Shown here: piece after piece, positions 27,577 through 36,546 of the stretch
Numbering within the stretch: the first letter of the stretch is position 1
How the letters are laid out: every line of letters begins with the position of its first letter
Source of the DNA: an uncultured Lachnospiraceae bacterium
Lineage (GTDB): Bacteria; Bacillota; Clostridia; Lachnospirales; Lachnospiraceae
Assembly: GCA_910578885.1 (NCBI GenBank)
Contig: CAJTSH010000001.1
Span: 1-64,000, forward strand
Direction: 5' to 3'
DNA length: 64,000 nucleotides
Position numbers and translations under genes: made by a program
Notes under the pieces: model-generated
What the model saw: only the letters and a program-made list of their open reading frames with translations
What the model was told of the DNA's origin: nothing
Databases searched by the model: none

Positions 27577-29217
27577 CTAGAAGTTCATATTTTTATAATA
27601 ATTTGTTTCAAATTCGGGATGAGCCGCAAGGTTCATCTCTTTTGTTTTGCTCCGCAGCTCTTCCAATTTCTCCGCAGCATCCGTTTCTTTTAAGTATCGC
27701 AGCGCCCCCGACAAAGAGCTGTTTCCCACCGCAACAGACTTCTCTTTGAGGGCAGGCGGTATCAGTCCGATTCCTGCCGCTTTATAGACGTTCAGTTTAT
27801 AGCCCAGACCTCCCGCCAGATAAACCTTTTCGATATCGGATGCTTTTAGCCCCGCTTCCTTTATCAGCAGTTCCATCCCGCTTCGGATTGCTGCCTTTGC
27901 CATCTGAAGCTGACGCATATCCTGCTGGGTAAATAAAATGCTCTGTCCATTCTCATCTTGTGCCACCGGAAATCCCATCTCTCGGTACGCTTCCGAAAAT
28001 ACGCCCTTCTCATCTGCAATTCCCATTTTCCGCATTTCATAGGCAAGCTCCAGCACGCCGGTTCCGCATAGCCCAATCGGACTTTGATTCCTAATGGTAT
28101 GCACTAATGTCCGCCTTCCCATCATGGACAGGCTGCAGATGGCTCCCGCCACTCCCGGCACTCCGCTGGAAATATTTCCGCCCTCTAACGCCGGACCTGC
28201 CGCAGTAGAAGTCGCCAGAAATCCCTCTCCCGCTCCAAGCGCCATCTCGCCGTTGGTCCCAAGATCCAAAAGCAAAACCGGCTTTCTGCTTTCATTCATG
28301 CCGAGTTCATACATGCCCGATACAATATCTGCTCCCACAAATGCAGAAATTCCCGGCAAAATAATCACTTCCATTTCGGCATACCGCTTGGGCGCTTCCG
28401 GGAAAATATCCCTGCAGTGCTTCTTTCTCAACTCTAAGGATACCGGCGTAAAGGGCGCTTTCCCCAATGCCTCGCAGGAATCTCCTGCAAACAGATGCTC
28501 CATCGTGGTGTTTGCCGATACGACCAGCCTGCTGATATTCCCATTTCTTCCCAAATCCTGCCGCATTCCTTCGATTCCTTGCAGAATATCCCGCCAGATA
28601 AATCGCTGCAACTCTTCTAAATGCCCCGCATTTGCAGCTTCTATTCTACTTAGTACATCTGCCCCATATTCCCGCTGGCTGTTATTGAAGGTACGTTCGG
28701 CGAGAACCTTTCCGTTCTGACGGCTCACAAGCGCAATTGCAACGGTAGTAGTCCCGATGTCTGCCGCCACATCAAATTCTGCCTGTTCCGCCGTTTCCGT
28801 CGGAATCTTTTCAACTTGTTTGACTTCACCATGCAAAATCTTTTCAGCCCGCTTCGCCGTTCTGGCTTCCACTCCTATGCGCCATCCCCCATTCCTTCCA
28901 ACTGTTCCCACACTCTCAATCTTCGCTTCCTGTTCCGGCAGATAGATGGCTCCGTCCCCGGCAAACGTAGAACGGCACAGAAGGCGCACACCTCCCGCCA
29001 ACTCCTCCTTCGACAGGAGATTTTCCTCCTCTGCGGAAAGAACCGGTTCCCCTTCTGCCACATGGTAGCGGCACTTGCCGCAGATTCCTTTGCCGCCACA
29101 AGGGTAAGCGTTGGAATAGCCGTTACGTTTTAATGCTGCGGCTATTGTCTCTTCGGGGTTCTGAAAAATTTCATCTAAGATTTTGTGTGTGGAATCCTTA
29201 ATTTTGATTGTCGGCAT
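27577..29217 (-). CDS. RACo-like 2Fe-2S ferredoxin/ASKHA ATPase (DUF4445 type)
   Basis: 546 residues. An N-terminal plant-type ferredoxin domain with Cys40, Cys46, Cys49 and Cys81 (CGGKGICGKC ... LLCRS) is followed by a linker and an ASKHA ATPase-like region beginning FDVAADIGTTTVAIAL and containing LLDLGTNGEMAL. The domain order is that of reductive activators of corrinoid proteins, which use ATP to reset Co(II) to Co(I). No methyltransferase or corrinoid protein gene lies in the window, so its partner is unknown. It starts with ATG behind GGGAG and ends eight bases from the convergent arsR gene. Confidence 0.87.
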   Translation of the reverse strand: MPTIKIKDSTHKILDEIFQNPEETIAAALKRNGYSNAYPCGGKGICGKCRYHVAEGEPVLSAEEENLLSKEELAGGVRLLCRSTFAGDGAIYLPEQEAKIESVGTVGRNGGWRIGVEARTAKRAEKILHGEVKQVEKIPTETAEQAEFDVAADIGTTTVAIALVSRQNGKVLAERTFNNSQREYGADVLSRIEAANAGHLEELQRFIWRDILQGIEGMRQDLGRNGNISRLVVSANTTMEHLFAGDSCEALGKAPFTPVSLELRKKHCRDIFPEAPKRYAEMEVIILPGISAFVGADIVSGMYELGMNESRKPVLLLDLGTNGEMALGAGEGFLATSTAAGPALEGGNISSGVPGVAGAICSLSMMGRRTLVHTIRNQSPIGLCGTGVLELAYEMRKMGIADEKGVFSEAYREMGFPVAQDENGQSILFTQQDMRQLQMAKAAIRSGMELLIKEAGLKASDIEKVYLAGGLGYKLNVYKAAGIGLIPPALKEKSVAVGNSSLSGALRYLKETDAAEKLEELRSKTKEMNLAAHPEFETNYYKNMNF

Positions 29218-29596
29218 GGGAAGGCTCCCTTCATTTGGCGGTGTTTCGGAACTGATTGATGAGCTATTTTTGAACAGTTCCTTAGTTTATGAAGTGATGA
29301 TATCATAATTTTATTGGATAGTAAATTGTGTTTGCTATATTTAAAGCCCCCACATATGCGAGGTCTTTTATGTCGGATGTTCAGCGGGCACTTATCTATA
29401 TTTCTCAAAACTTTCGACATTTACAATTTCAAGCATAGAATCTCTCCAATCCCTCAAAAAATCTCTCCCAACGTCATTTTTATATGAGGAAACTCTCTCA
29501 GGCAAATCTCAGTTTCTGCATTATAATATATCCGGACACGCATACCACACTTTCTATTGATGTAAAAAGTTCCAAAGCGTGCAGCTCTGTCCTTTA
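29218..29596. other. non-coding spacer with hairpins
   Basis: No gene is supported in this 379-base stretch. It holds a 7-bp-arm hairpin GGAACTG...CAGTTCC (29248-29281) upstream of the RACo-like gene, and at 29346-29370 a decayed copy of the terminator palindrome found intact at 30279-30306. Confidence 0.5.
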
Positions 29597-29860
29597 TCAA
29601 TCTTCATAATGTCCCTTACAAGACTTCACAATTATTTGTCCATCAACAACTTCATATACTAAACGATTCACCTCATCAATCCTTCTGCTAAACGTCCCAG
29701 ACTTCCCATGTTTTAACGCTTCTGGTTTTCCTATTCCTTGCAATATCCCATCTCGTTCTATGCTTTGTAATAACTGATTAATCCTTTTTAATGTCTTTTT
29801 GTTCTGAGTCTGCCAATAAAGGTATTCACTCCATCCCTCTTCTGCAAAAGTGATTTTCAT
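29597..29860 (-). CDS. yoeB: YoeB-family mRNA interferase toxin
   Basis: 87 residues of the RelE/YoeB fold, a ribosome-dependent endoribonuclease. Residues matching the E. coli YoeB catalytic set are seen: GKPE (Glu47), NRLVYEV (Arg66), and the C-terminal HY (His84, Tyr85). SGTFSRRID is also family-typical. It starts six bases after the antitoxin stop, with GGAGG overlapping the end of yefM, so synthesis is coupled to the antitoxin. Confidence 0.93.
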   Translation of the reverse strand: MKITFAEEGWSEYLYWQTQNKKTLKRINQLLQSIERDGILQGIGKPEALKHGKSGTFSRRIDEVNRLVYEVVDGQIIVKSCKGHYED

Positions 29861-29866
29861 AAGTGT

Positions 29867-30124
29867 CTATTCCTCCATAGCAAGAAGCTCATCCATAGTT
29901 TTTATGATTACTTGGCCATTTCTGATCTGCTCATCTGCCTTGTTCAATTTTTCCAGATACTCGGCATTCTTCTTTGCCTTTGCCAATTCGTTATATTCTG
30001 CCTCAGAAATTATTACAACATTCTTATTCTCTTTACGTGATACAATCACTGGTTCCCCGTTAAATGCCATGTCAAAATATTTTTTAATATTTGCTCTCAC
30101 ATCCATCTGTTTTGTTGCAATCAT
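29867..30124 (-). CDS. yefM: YefM/Phd-family antitoxin
   Basis: 85 residues. The N-terminal Phd/YefM DNA-binding fold includes RANIKKYFDMAFNGEPVIV and NVVIISEAEYNEL, and a charged C-terminal tail would wrap the toxin. It neutralises YoeB and represses the operon. The ATG has AGAGGTG upstream. Operator half-sites of the GTAC type are visible between promoter and start. Confidence 0.93.
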   Translation of the reverse strand: MIATKQMDVRANIKKYFDMAFNGEPVIVSRKENKNVVIISEAEYNELAKAKKNAEYLEKLNKADEQIRNGQVIIKTMDELLAMEE

Positions 30125-30135
30125 AATACACCTCT

Positions 30136-30200
30136 TTCTGTACTATAAACAGTACGTTTTATGGTACTTTCATTATATGCCATTATTATGCACCGGTCAA
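30136..30200 (-). promoter_or_regulatory. yefM-yoeB promoter and operator
   Basis: Minus strand TTGACC (30195-30200), 17 bases, TATAAT (30172-30177). Downstream are three GTAC-centred half-sites between about 30140 and 30168, in line with the TGTACA cores known for YefM operators. Confidence 0.78.
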
Positions 30201-30278
30201 CGGAATTTATACTTTGCCAATAGAAATCTTTTTTCAATTCGTTACTGTTCACTTTATTTCTGCGTTCCCCAATACACG

Positions 30279-30306
30279 AAAAGACCTCGCATATGCGAGG
30301 TCTTTT
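30279..30306. terminator. perfect palindromic bidirectional terminator
   Basis: A 28-base perfect palindrome, with arms AAAAGACCTCGCAT and its complement, lies eight bases after the MntP-like gene and has T-runs on both strands. A decayed copy lies at 29346. Confidence 0.8.
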
Positions 30307-30313
30307 CTATCTA

Positions 30314-30889
30314 TCAAAATACATACCGAACCACAACATCAATCCCGCCAGCAATCAGAAGAATCCCGCCAGCAATATAAGCCTTCGTCTTCTGCTCAAA
30401 TCCGAACCGGTATCCGGTGTACATCCCAAGCACCACGACTACTACAGTAAATATAACGATCATAAGCAGCATCAGCAGTACATCACAATCCAAAAAACCA
30501 AAAGCAATTCCGGTCAGCAGCGTATAAATACTGACAACCGCCGCCATCCGCAGAAATATCTGAATACCCAGATTCTCAGCGCGGCGCTCCTCTACGCCAT
30601 CATTCTTCCATGCCTTTCGAATCAGCCTGACGCCCAGACAAATGAGGATCGCAGACGCCAGAATCCTTCCTGTCACCAAAGAATCATCCCGCAAATCATA
30701 TCTGCAAAGGAGTTCGGCGATGAAGCTGCCCAGATATAAAGCCGCCATCTGCCAGAGGGACAGCAAAGCGCATATCAGAACCAGATGCCTCTTCCTTACC
30801 TGCGCCACCAATGCGCCCTGACATTCCACTGCCGCAAATATGTCCAGAGACAGACCAAGCGTTACCATAAGCATCTCTATCCAATTCAT
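30314..30889 (-). CDS. MntP/YtaF-like membrane protein, putative manganese exporter
   Basis: About 191 residues from ATG at 30889 with AAGGAGG seven bases ahead; the frame continues upstream into a repeat but without a start signal. There are about six hydrophobic helices. The N-terminal GLSLDIFAAVECQGA matches the conserved GLSxDAFA segment of MntP-type proteins, where the Asp lies in the first helix. A second repeat half is less conserved (FGFLDCDVL). Assignment to manganese efflux is from family resemblance. No Mn-responsive yybP-ykoY riboswitch is seen upstream. Confidence 0.72.
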   Translation of the reverse strand: MNWIEMLMVTLGLSLDIFAAVECQGALVAQVRKRHLVLICALLSLWQMAALYLGSFIAELLCRYDLRDDSLVTGRILASAILICLGVRLIRKAWKNDGVEERRAENLGIQIFLRMAAVVSIYTLLTGIAFGFLDCDVLLMLLMIVIFTVVVVVLGMYTGYRFGFEQKTKAYIAGGILLIAGGIDVVVRYVF

Positions 30890-30911
30890 TGTCCGTCCTC
30901 CTTTGCATTTT

Positions 30912-30952
30912 GCAAGTAACAGTTCAGCCTTCGGATCCACTGTTACTTTTGC
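30912..30952. repeat. GTAACAG palindromic repeat, copy 3
   Basis: AAGTAACAG, 17-base loop starting TTCAGCCTTC, CTGTTACTT, with further TGCA pairing outside. The first ten loop bases are identical to copy 1. It follows the stop of the heptad-repeat gene. Confidence 0.75.
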
Positions 30953-30956
30953 AATT

Positions 30957-33578
30957 CTATTTCTCAGCTTCCGCTTTTACAGCATCTGTCTTAAGGATAA
31001 ATTTCACGTTGCCGTTCACACCGTCAGCCACCTGTGAAAATGTGGTATATTCTTCACCCGCCATCACAACTGCGTCAATGCGGTCTAATAATGATTGTAC
31101 ATCACCGTGATAGGTGTCCGCAAGCTTTTGTATTGCTTTTTCATCAAATTCTTTCATTCCGTCTTTCAATTCGACAGATCCGTCCAGCAGCTCCCTGACG
31201 CCGTTTGTCAGTTTTCCGTTGTTGGAAATCAATGTGTTTGCACCGTCCTTTAACTGAGAAGCTCCCTGATTCAATTCGCTGACGCCCTTTGTCAGCTCCG
31301 GCGTGCTCGCCTGCAAGGTTCCAAGACCGCCGTTGATTTCCTGTAAGCCCTTTAAGAGACTGCCGGCTCCCTCGCAAAGACCTGTCACATGGCTTCCGTC
31401 CGCTTTATCGTATCCGTTTAAGCCCTGTGATAAAGCCGCGGTTCCGTCTGCAAGCCCTTGCTTCACCGTCTTTCCATTAGACAAGGTTCCTCCGTTGATT
31501 GCCGCGTTCAAGTCATTTGCCCCGTCTGCAAGGGTTTTAAGAGCCGCATCATCCAGTCCTGCGTCTTTTACCGACTGTGCCACAGCCGAAAGAGCCGTCC
31601 CCGCTCCGCTCGTTCCGTAATACGTGCATACCTTTACAATAGTTCCCGGATTCTTTTCGTCCGTACTGGTGAGCTTCGTATAAGCGGCGTTCATGGTCGC
31701 TGCCGCCGCACTGTACTGGCTTATCAGCGTATCCAACTGCACTGCATAAGTATTTAAAGTTGCCTCGGAAGAAGCAAGACTTCCGGCTAATGCGTTTTCC
31801 GCTCCTGCCAATTCAAACAGCGCCGCCGCACTTGACGGATCAACGGCAAGCAGCCCTGTTGCTGTCTGTTCCGTTGCCGCCTTTGTATTGTTTACAGCGC
31901 CCGCAGCGCCTGCTGCGCCGTTTGCCAATGCCCTGACATTTGCGGCAAGTCCGTCCGTCAAGGTATACATTCCGGTCTGCTCATTGAAGCTCATATAATT
32001 GCCCAGTGCAAACGACGAAGCATCCACAGAAAGCTTCAGGCCCTCCGGCGCCTGACTGTTAATCTGGCTTACGCTTGCGCCCACAGACGCGAGTGAGCTC
32101 TGAATCGCAGTCTGCACATCCAATATTCCTCTTCCAAGATTCTGATATGTGACCTGTGCTTTGACATACGCCGTCAGATCCGCCGTCAATGCGGCAGCAG
32201 CGTCCGCATCCGTCTGATAAAGCGCCTTTGCCTGTGAACTATAGGAAGCCGCATTGCTCCCCACCTGCGACAGAAGCGTTTCCAATCCTCCGGTCAACTG
32301 GGACACGCCCTGATTTAAAGCCTTTGCTCCTGCTGCCGCACCGTTCTTTCCGGCATAGGCGTCACTTAATGCTTTCGCCCCTTCTGCCGCGCTCTTCGCT
32401 CCCGTATTTAAGGCGTCTGCTCCGGTAACTGCAGAATCGGAACCCTCCTTCAATGCGTCCACTCCGTTCACCAGTTCCGGAACCTTTCCATTCAGCGTAC
32501 TTGTGCCATCGGATAATTTCTTCAAGTTTTCGGCAATCGTGGACGCTCCCGTAGTATAAGACTTCACACCCTCCTGAAGCGTTTCGACTCCTTCGGAAAG
32601 CTCTCCGCTCCCGTCTACAAGCTGTGATGAGGCATCCGTCATCTCATCCAGCACTTCGTCCAATGCAGATAAATCCATGTTCCCACTCAAATCCAGAGAA
32701 CTTAAAAGCTCACTGGTTGCCAGTGTAATTGTCATATCCAAAGAGAAATTCTCTACGTCTGCAGTTATTTCCACATAATCCGGAAAATCCATATCCTCAT
32801 CAAAGTCCTCTGATTCTACGTCCAGACTTTCCTTCAAACCCGGCATCGCCATTCCAACTACAACATTATTCTTGCCATCTGAAATAATCTTTCCGTTCGT
32901 GACTTCCACATTTGTAAAGTCATCATTTAGCACCATTCCTGTTACAACGGTAAACGGCACATACACCTCATATTCCTTTCCGTTTACTTCTTTTGTTGTC
33001 TTCTCATTGTTGGTATAGTCGAAACGGATCGTAACCTTACCGCTCTTGCCTGCCAAATCCTCCGGCTCTATCTCTTTTCCGTCCAGATAATAGGTAATCT
33101 GCTCCGAAATCGGAGCCTCCTTGTCTGTCTTTCCCTGATAATAGATATCCTTGCCGTCTGCCTGCCAGGTCAAATCATTTCCATTCTGTGAAAAGGTCTC
33201 CTCGCCTTTTACATTTTCAATCTCCTTCAAGTCGGAGACGTCTTTCAGTGAATCCGTTTTATCAGGATTCTTTAACCAATCACTGACAATCGTCTGATTG
33301 ACGCCGCCCTTTGCATTTGCAATCAGATATACCGTCTCATCCTTTCCGATCACCTTTTCCTTAGATGAGCTTTTTACCATATCCTTGATGGCGTTCTCAA
33401 GCTCCTCCTGTGTATCCGGCTCCGCAGCAACTTCTGTGCTCTCCACTTCCTCAGCCTTTGCCGCATTTACGGAATAGACGCCGTATCCGCTTCCGAGAAG
33501 CGCAACGGAAAGCACGCCTGCGATTATACGGATTACATATTTATTTTGAAATTTACTTTTTAACTCTGAATACTTCAT
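30957..33578 (-). CDS. exported heptad-repeat (YhgE/Pip-like) protein
   Basis: 873 residues: an N-terminal membrane anchor or signal (about 17-37), a mixed domain to about residue 300, then a very long region of Leu-x-x-Gly heptads (LSDGTSTL, LVNGVDALKEG, LTGGLETL) that should form extended coiled helices outside the cell. Such repeats are typical of YhgE/Pip-type proteins; here the multi-helix C-terminal membrane part of YhgE is missing, so the pump next door may supply it. It ends in a charged tail without an anchor. It lies 103 bases after the MMPL gene, and its ribosome site is preceded by a hairpin shared with the 35-residue peptide gene. Confidence 0.8.
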   Translation of the reverse strand: MKYSELKSKFQNKYVIRIIAGVLSVALLGSGYGVYSVNAAKAEEVESTEVAAEPDTQEELENAIKDMVKSSSKEKVIGKDETVYLIANAKGGVNQTIVSDWLKNPDKTDSLKDVSDLKEIENVKGEETFSQNGNDLTWQADGKDIYYQGKTDKEAPISEQITYYLDGKEIEPEDLAGKSGKVTIRFDYTNNEKTTKEVNGKEYEVYVPFTVVTGMVLNDDFTNVEVTNGKIISDGKNNVVVGMAMPGLKESLDVESEDFDEDMDFPDYVEITADVENFSLDMTITLATSELLSSLDLSGNMDLSALDEVLDEMTDASSQLVDGSGELSEGVETLQEGVKSYTTGASTIAENLKKLSDGTSTLNGKVPELVNGVDALKEGSDSAVTGADALNTGAKSAAEGAKALSDAYAGKNGAAAGAKALNQGVSQLTGGLETLLSQVGSNAASYSSQAKALYQTDADAAAALTADLTAYVKAQVTYQNLGRGILDVQTAIQSSLASVGASVSQINSQAPEGLKLSVDASSFALGNYMSFNEQTGMYTLTDGLAANVRALANGAAGAAGAVNNTKAATEQTATGLLAVDPSSAAALFELAGAENALAGSLASSEATLNTYAVQLDTLISQYSAAAATMNAAYTKLTSTDEKNPGTIVKVCTYYGTSGAGTALSAVAQSVKDAGLDDAALKTLADGANDLNAAINGGTLSNGKTVKQGLADGTAALSQGLNGYDKADGSHVTGLCEGAGSLLKGLQEINGGLGTLQASTPELTKGVSELNQGASQLKDGANTLISNNGKLTNGVRELLDGSVELKDGMKEFDEKAIQKLADTYHGDVQSLLDRIDAVVMAGEEYTTFSQVADGVNGNVKFILKTDAVKAEAEK

Positions 33579-33610
33579 GATTTCCTCCTTCTGGCGTGCT
33601 TTTCACGCCA
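33579..33610 (-). promoter_or_regulatory. shared leader hairpin, copy B
   Basis: TGGCGTG/CACGCCA stem with 5-base loop (33592-33598, 33604-33610), then AGAAGGAGGAAATC and ATG, identical from stem base to start codon with copy A at 23436. Confidence 0.75.
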
Positions 33611-33681
33611 TCTATGTAGATTTGGAAGTTTTACTTTCAAACTTTCCTCCTCTAAGCTCCAATAATCTAATCTCTGATAAA

Positions 33682-35793
33682 TCACTGCTGCAACTGGTTT
33701 TCCGCTTTCCAAGTCTGTGTCTTTTTCGGTTTGAAACCGATGCTGGTCGCACAGATTACCTTGTCGAAAACCATAAACATCGTCGGCAGAATGAAAATTA
33801 CTACAAACATACTGATAATTGCTCCTCTTGCCATCAATGTACAAAGAGAACTGATCATATCAATATTGGAATAAAGCCCGACGCCGAAAGTCGCCGCAAA
33901 AAAGCTCAATGCGCTTACCATTATGGACTGTAATGAACTTTGAAGCGCCTCTGTAATTGCCTGCTTCTTCTCAACGCCCTTTGAACGTTCGCGCTTAAAC
34001 TTATTTGTCATAAGTATTGCATAATCTACGGTTGCACCAAGCTGAATCGTTCCGATTACAATGGAAGCGATAAACGGCAGCGTCGTCTTTGTGTAAGCCG
34101 GAATACCCATGTTGATAAATATGGCAAATTCAATTACGGCTACCAAAACCACCGGCAAAGAAACTGATTTGAACACAAATGCAATAATGATAAAGATTGC
34201 TCCGATGGATACTGCGCTTACTACTTTAAAATCCTTATCTGTAATAGTGATCAAATCCTGCGTACAAGGCGCTTCACCTATCAGCATTCCGTTTTCGTCA
34301 TATTTTTTGACAATATTCTTAATTGCGTCACACTGCGCATTTACCTCATCCGTAGCAACTGCATACTCGGAGCTGATGAGCAGTAGCTGATAATTTTCAT
34401 CCATCAAAAGCTCTTTGATTTCATTCGGAATCATTTCTCTTGGAATACCCGGTCCTACGATGGCGTCCAGGCCAAGCGTCGTTTTGACGCCGTCCACTTC
34501 ATTAATCTCTTTTACCATAGCGCTTACATCCTTCGACGCAAGCTCGCTGTCCACCAGAATCATATGTGCAGCGCCCATGGCAAAATCTTCATCCAGCTTA
34601 TCGTTTGCCATAATGCTTGGCAGGCTCTTTGGCATTGTCCCCGCCAAATCATAGTAGACATCCGTGTGGGTATAACCGTAAATCGCAGGTCCTAAAATCA
34701 ATAGAAACAGGACGATGAAAATAGAATGATGATTTACCACCCAGCTTGATATTTTTCCCAAATCCGGGATAATCGCCCGATGCTTTGTCTTTTCAATTGC
34801 TTTATCAAAAATCAGAATCATAGACGGCAGTACCGTTACGCAGCAGATTACTCCGAATACAACGCCCTTTGCCATTACAATTCCCAAATCCAGTCCAAGG
34901 GTAAAGCTCATAAAGCAAAGAGCCACAAAGCCTGCTACCGTTGTGATGGAGCTTCCAACCACAGATGTAACTGTATTAGAGATGGCATGTGCCATCGCAC
35001 GGTTTTTATCGCCCGGAAACCGTTCTTGATTCTCCTGATAGCTGTGCCAGAGGAAAATGGAATAGTCCATTGTTACGCCCAGCTGAAGCACTGCTGCAAG
35101 CGCCTGAGTCACATAAGAGATTTCCCCTTTCACGACATTTGTTCCCAGATTATATATGATTGCCATTCCGATACTGAGCAGGAAGAACAGCGGAATAATC
35201 GCCGAATCCATTGTCAGTGACAGGATAAGCGTAGAAAGAAGAACTGCGATCACTACATAGATTGGCACTTCCTGATTGGATAAGTTCTTCGTGTCCGTAA
35301 CGACTGCCGACATACCGCTTAAAAAGCATTTCTCTCCTGTTACCTTTCGGATTTCCTCAATGGCGCCCATTGTTTCATCTGACGACATAGAAGTTTCATA
35401 GATGACCGCCAATAAGGTGGCGTCTTTTTCGTCATTGTTAAATACCTCATACAAATCATTTGGGAGCAGTTCCATCGGGACGGACAAATCTGCAAGGGAA
35501 TCATACCAGATAACGGTTTTTACATGCTCTACCTGTGTCATTGCTTCCCGCATAGAAGCAATGTCTTTTTCTGTCATTCCTTCTACAACACACATGGAAA
35601 ACGCTCCGGTTCCAAATTCATCTACCAGAATATCCTGCCCCTTCATTGTCTCAATATCCTTTGGCAGATAGGTGAGGATATCGTAATTGATCCTCGTATT
35701 GAAATAACCGATTGCCGCCGGAATCAACAGCAGAAGGCTGATAATAAATATCAGGACTCTGTGTTTTACAACTCCTTTTCCAAACTTAATCAT
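33682..35793 (-). CDS. MMPL/RND-family transporter
   Basis: About 703 residues from ATG at 35793 (MIKFGKGVVKHR), the typical N-terminus; the frame is open upstream, but that part reads through a terminator hairpin. Two repeats of one helix, a large extracellular domain and five helices give about 12 membrane segments. The MMPL motif GATVDYAILMTNKF and its counterpart GVTMDYSIFLWHSY carry the proton-relay Asp-Tyr pairs. It is likely a proton-driven exporter of lipid or drug. The TetR gene is upstream, and the downstream heptad-repeat protein may form an export partner. Confidence 0.9.
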   Translation of the reverse strand: MIKFGKGVVKHRVLIFIISLLLLIPAAIGYFNTRINYDILTYLPKDIETMKGQDILVDEFGTGAFSMCVVEGMTEKDIASMREAMTQVEHVKTVIWYDSLADLSVPMELLPNDLYEVFNNDEKDATLLAVIYETSMSSDETMGAIEEIRKVTGEKCFLSGMSAVVTDTKNLSNQEVPIYVVIAVLLSTLILSLTMDSAIIPLFFLLSIGMAIIYNLGTNVVKGEISYVTQALAAVLQLGVTMDYSIFLWHSYQENQERFPGDKNRAMAHAISNTVTSVVGSSITTVAGFVALCFMSFTLGLDLGIVMAKGVVFGVICCVTVLPSMILIFDKAIEKTKHRAIIPDLGKISSWVVNHHSIFIVLFLLILGPAIYGYTHTDVYYDLAGTMPKSLPSIMANDKLDEDFAMGAAHMILVDSELASKDVSAMVKEINEVDGVKTTLGLDAIVGPGIPREMIPNEIKELLMDENYQLLLISSEYAVATDEVNAQCDAIKNIVKKYDENGMLIGEAPCTQDLITITDKDFKVVSAVSIGAIFIIIAFVFKSVSLPVVLVAVIEFAIFINMGIPAYTKTTLPFIASIVIGTIQLGATVDYAILMTNKFKRERSKGVEKKQAITEALQSSLQSIMVSALSFFAATFGVGLYSNIDMISSLCTLMARGAIISMFVVIFILPTMFMVFDKVICATSIGFKPKKTQTWKAENQLQQ

Positions 35794-35843
35794 TGTTTCA
35801 CACTCACTTTCTTTTTCTCTGTCTTTGTGATTTACAGTATAAA

Positions 35844-35879
35844 AAAAGAGATTGAATTTGAAAATATTCAATCTCTTTT
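35844..35879 (-). terminator. intrinsic terminator between tetR and the MMPL gene
   Basis: A perfect 14-bp stem and 8-base loop, followed on the minus strand by eight T. It lies 90 bases past tetR and only about 50 bases before the MMPL start. It may end the tetR transcript or act as an attenuator for the pump genes. The stem also resembles a repressor-type inverted repeat. Confidence 0.82.
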
Positions 35880-35967
35880 CTCTGTATCATTTAATTATAC
35901 ATTTTAATCTGTTTGTCGTTTTCATTATACAAATTCTTTCATTTGTATATCGGTACAACAATAGCCG

Positions 35968-36534
35968 CTATATTTCATTTAAAATATCTTCTATTGAATG
36001 CCGAATCATATAATCGTAAGTATCAGCCATTTCCTTTGCGGAAATGCTCATGCCGGATTTGAGCCAGTCTACGACCAAAAAACACATGGACTGCGCATGA
36101 TATTCCGCAATCAGCTTCGGACTTATCCAAGGAAAAATATTCTTCTTCCCACTGGTGTTGTCGGTAAGCACCTCTAAGAGCACGTCGGTAATACACTGCT
36201 TCACAATACTTTCAAATGAATTCTGCCCTTCCAGACGACATGCCTTCATATAGAAGCTCTTCTCTTTCTCCACACTGGTAAAAAGCAGGATAAACGCCTG
36301 CTCCACCATCCTATTTCGAATCAATGGCTTTATCGGCTCTAACAGCTCCGTCATAATAATCCATTCTAAAAGTTCATATTTATCTTGAAAATGATTATAA
36401 AATGTAGGGCGAATCACTCCTGCTTTATCTGTAATTTCTTTTATTGTAATTTTCTCAATCGGACGACTCTCCGTAAGTTCCTTTAAGCTTTCTGCAAGTA
36501 AAATATCTACTGCATTCCTGCCCTGACTTGTCAT
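35968..36534 (-). CDS. TetR-family regulator
   Basis: 188 residues. The N-terminal helix-turn-helix is ITIKEITDKAGVIRPTFYNHF, followed by DKYELLEWI, the pattern of the DhaS/TetR_C-like branch common in Firmicutes. The rest is a helical ligand-binding domain. It probably represses the MMPL and heptad-repeat genes downstream on the same strand, and perhaps itself. It starts 12 bases after the HD-GYP gene, so both may also be read from one transcript. Confidence 0.88.
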   Translation of the reverse strand: MTSQGRNAVDILLAESLKELTESRPIEKITIKEITDKAGVIRPTFYNHFQDKYELLEWIIMTELLEPIKPLIRNRMVEQAFILLFTSVEKEKSFYMKACRLEGQNSFESIVKQCITDVLLEVLTDNTSGKKNIFPWISPKLIAEYHAQSMCFLVVDWLKSGMSISAKEMADTYDYMIRHSIEDILNEI

Positions 36535-36546
36535 ACGTACCTCATC

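Noticed and set aside
30890..30940. Longer N-terminus for the MntP-like gene
   Set aside because: The extension runs through the GTAACAG repeat and has no ribosome site; the ATG at 30889 has AAGGAGG.
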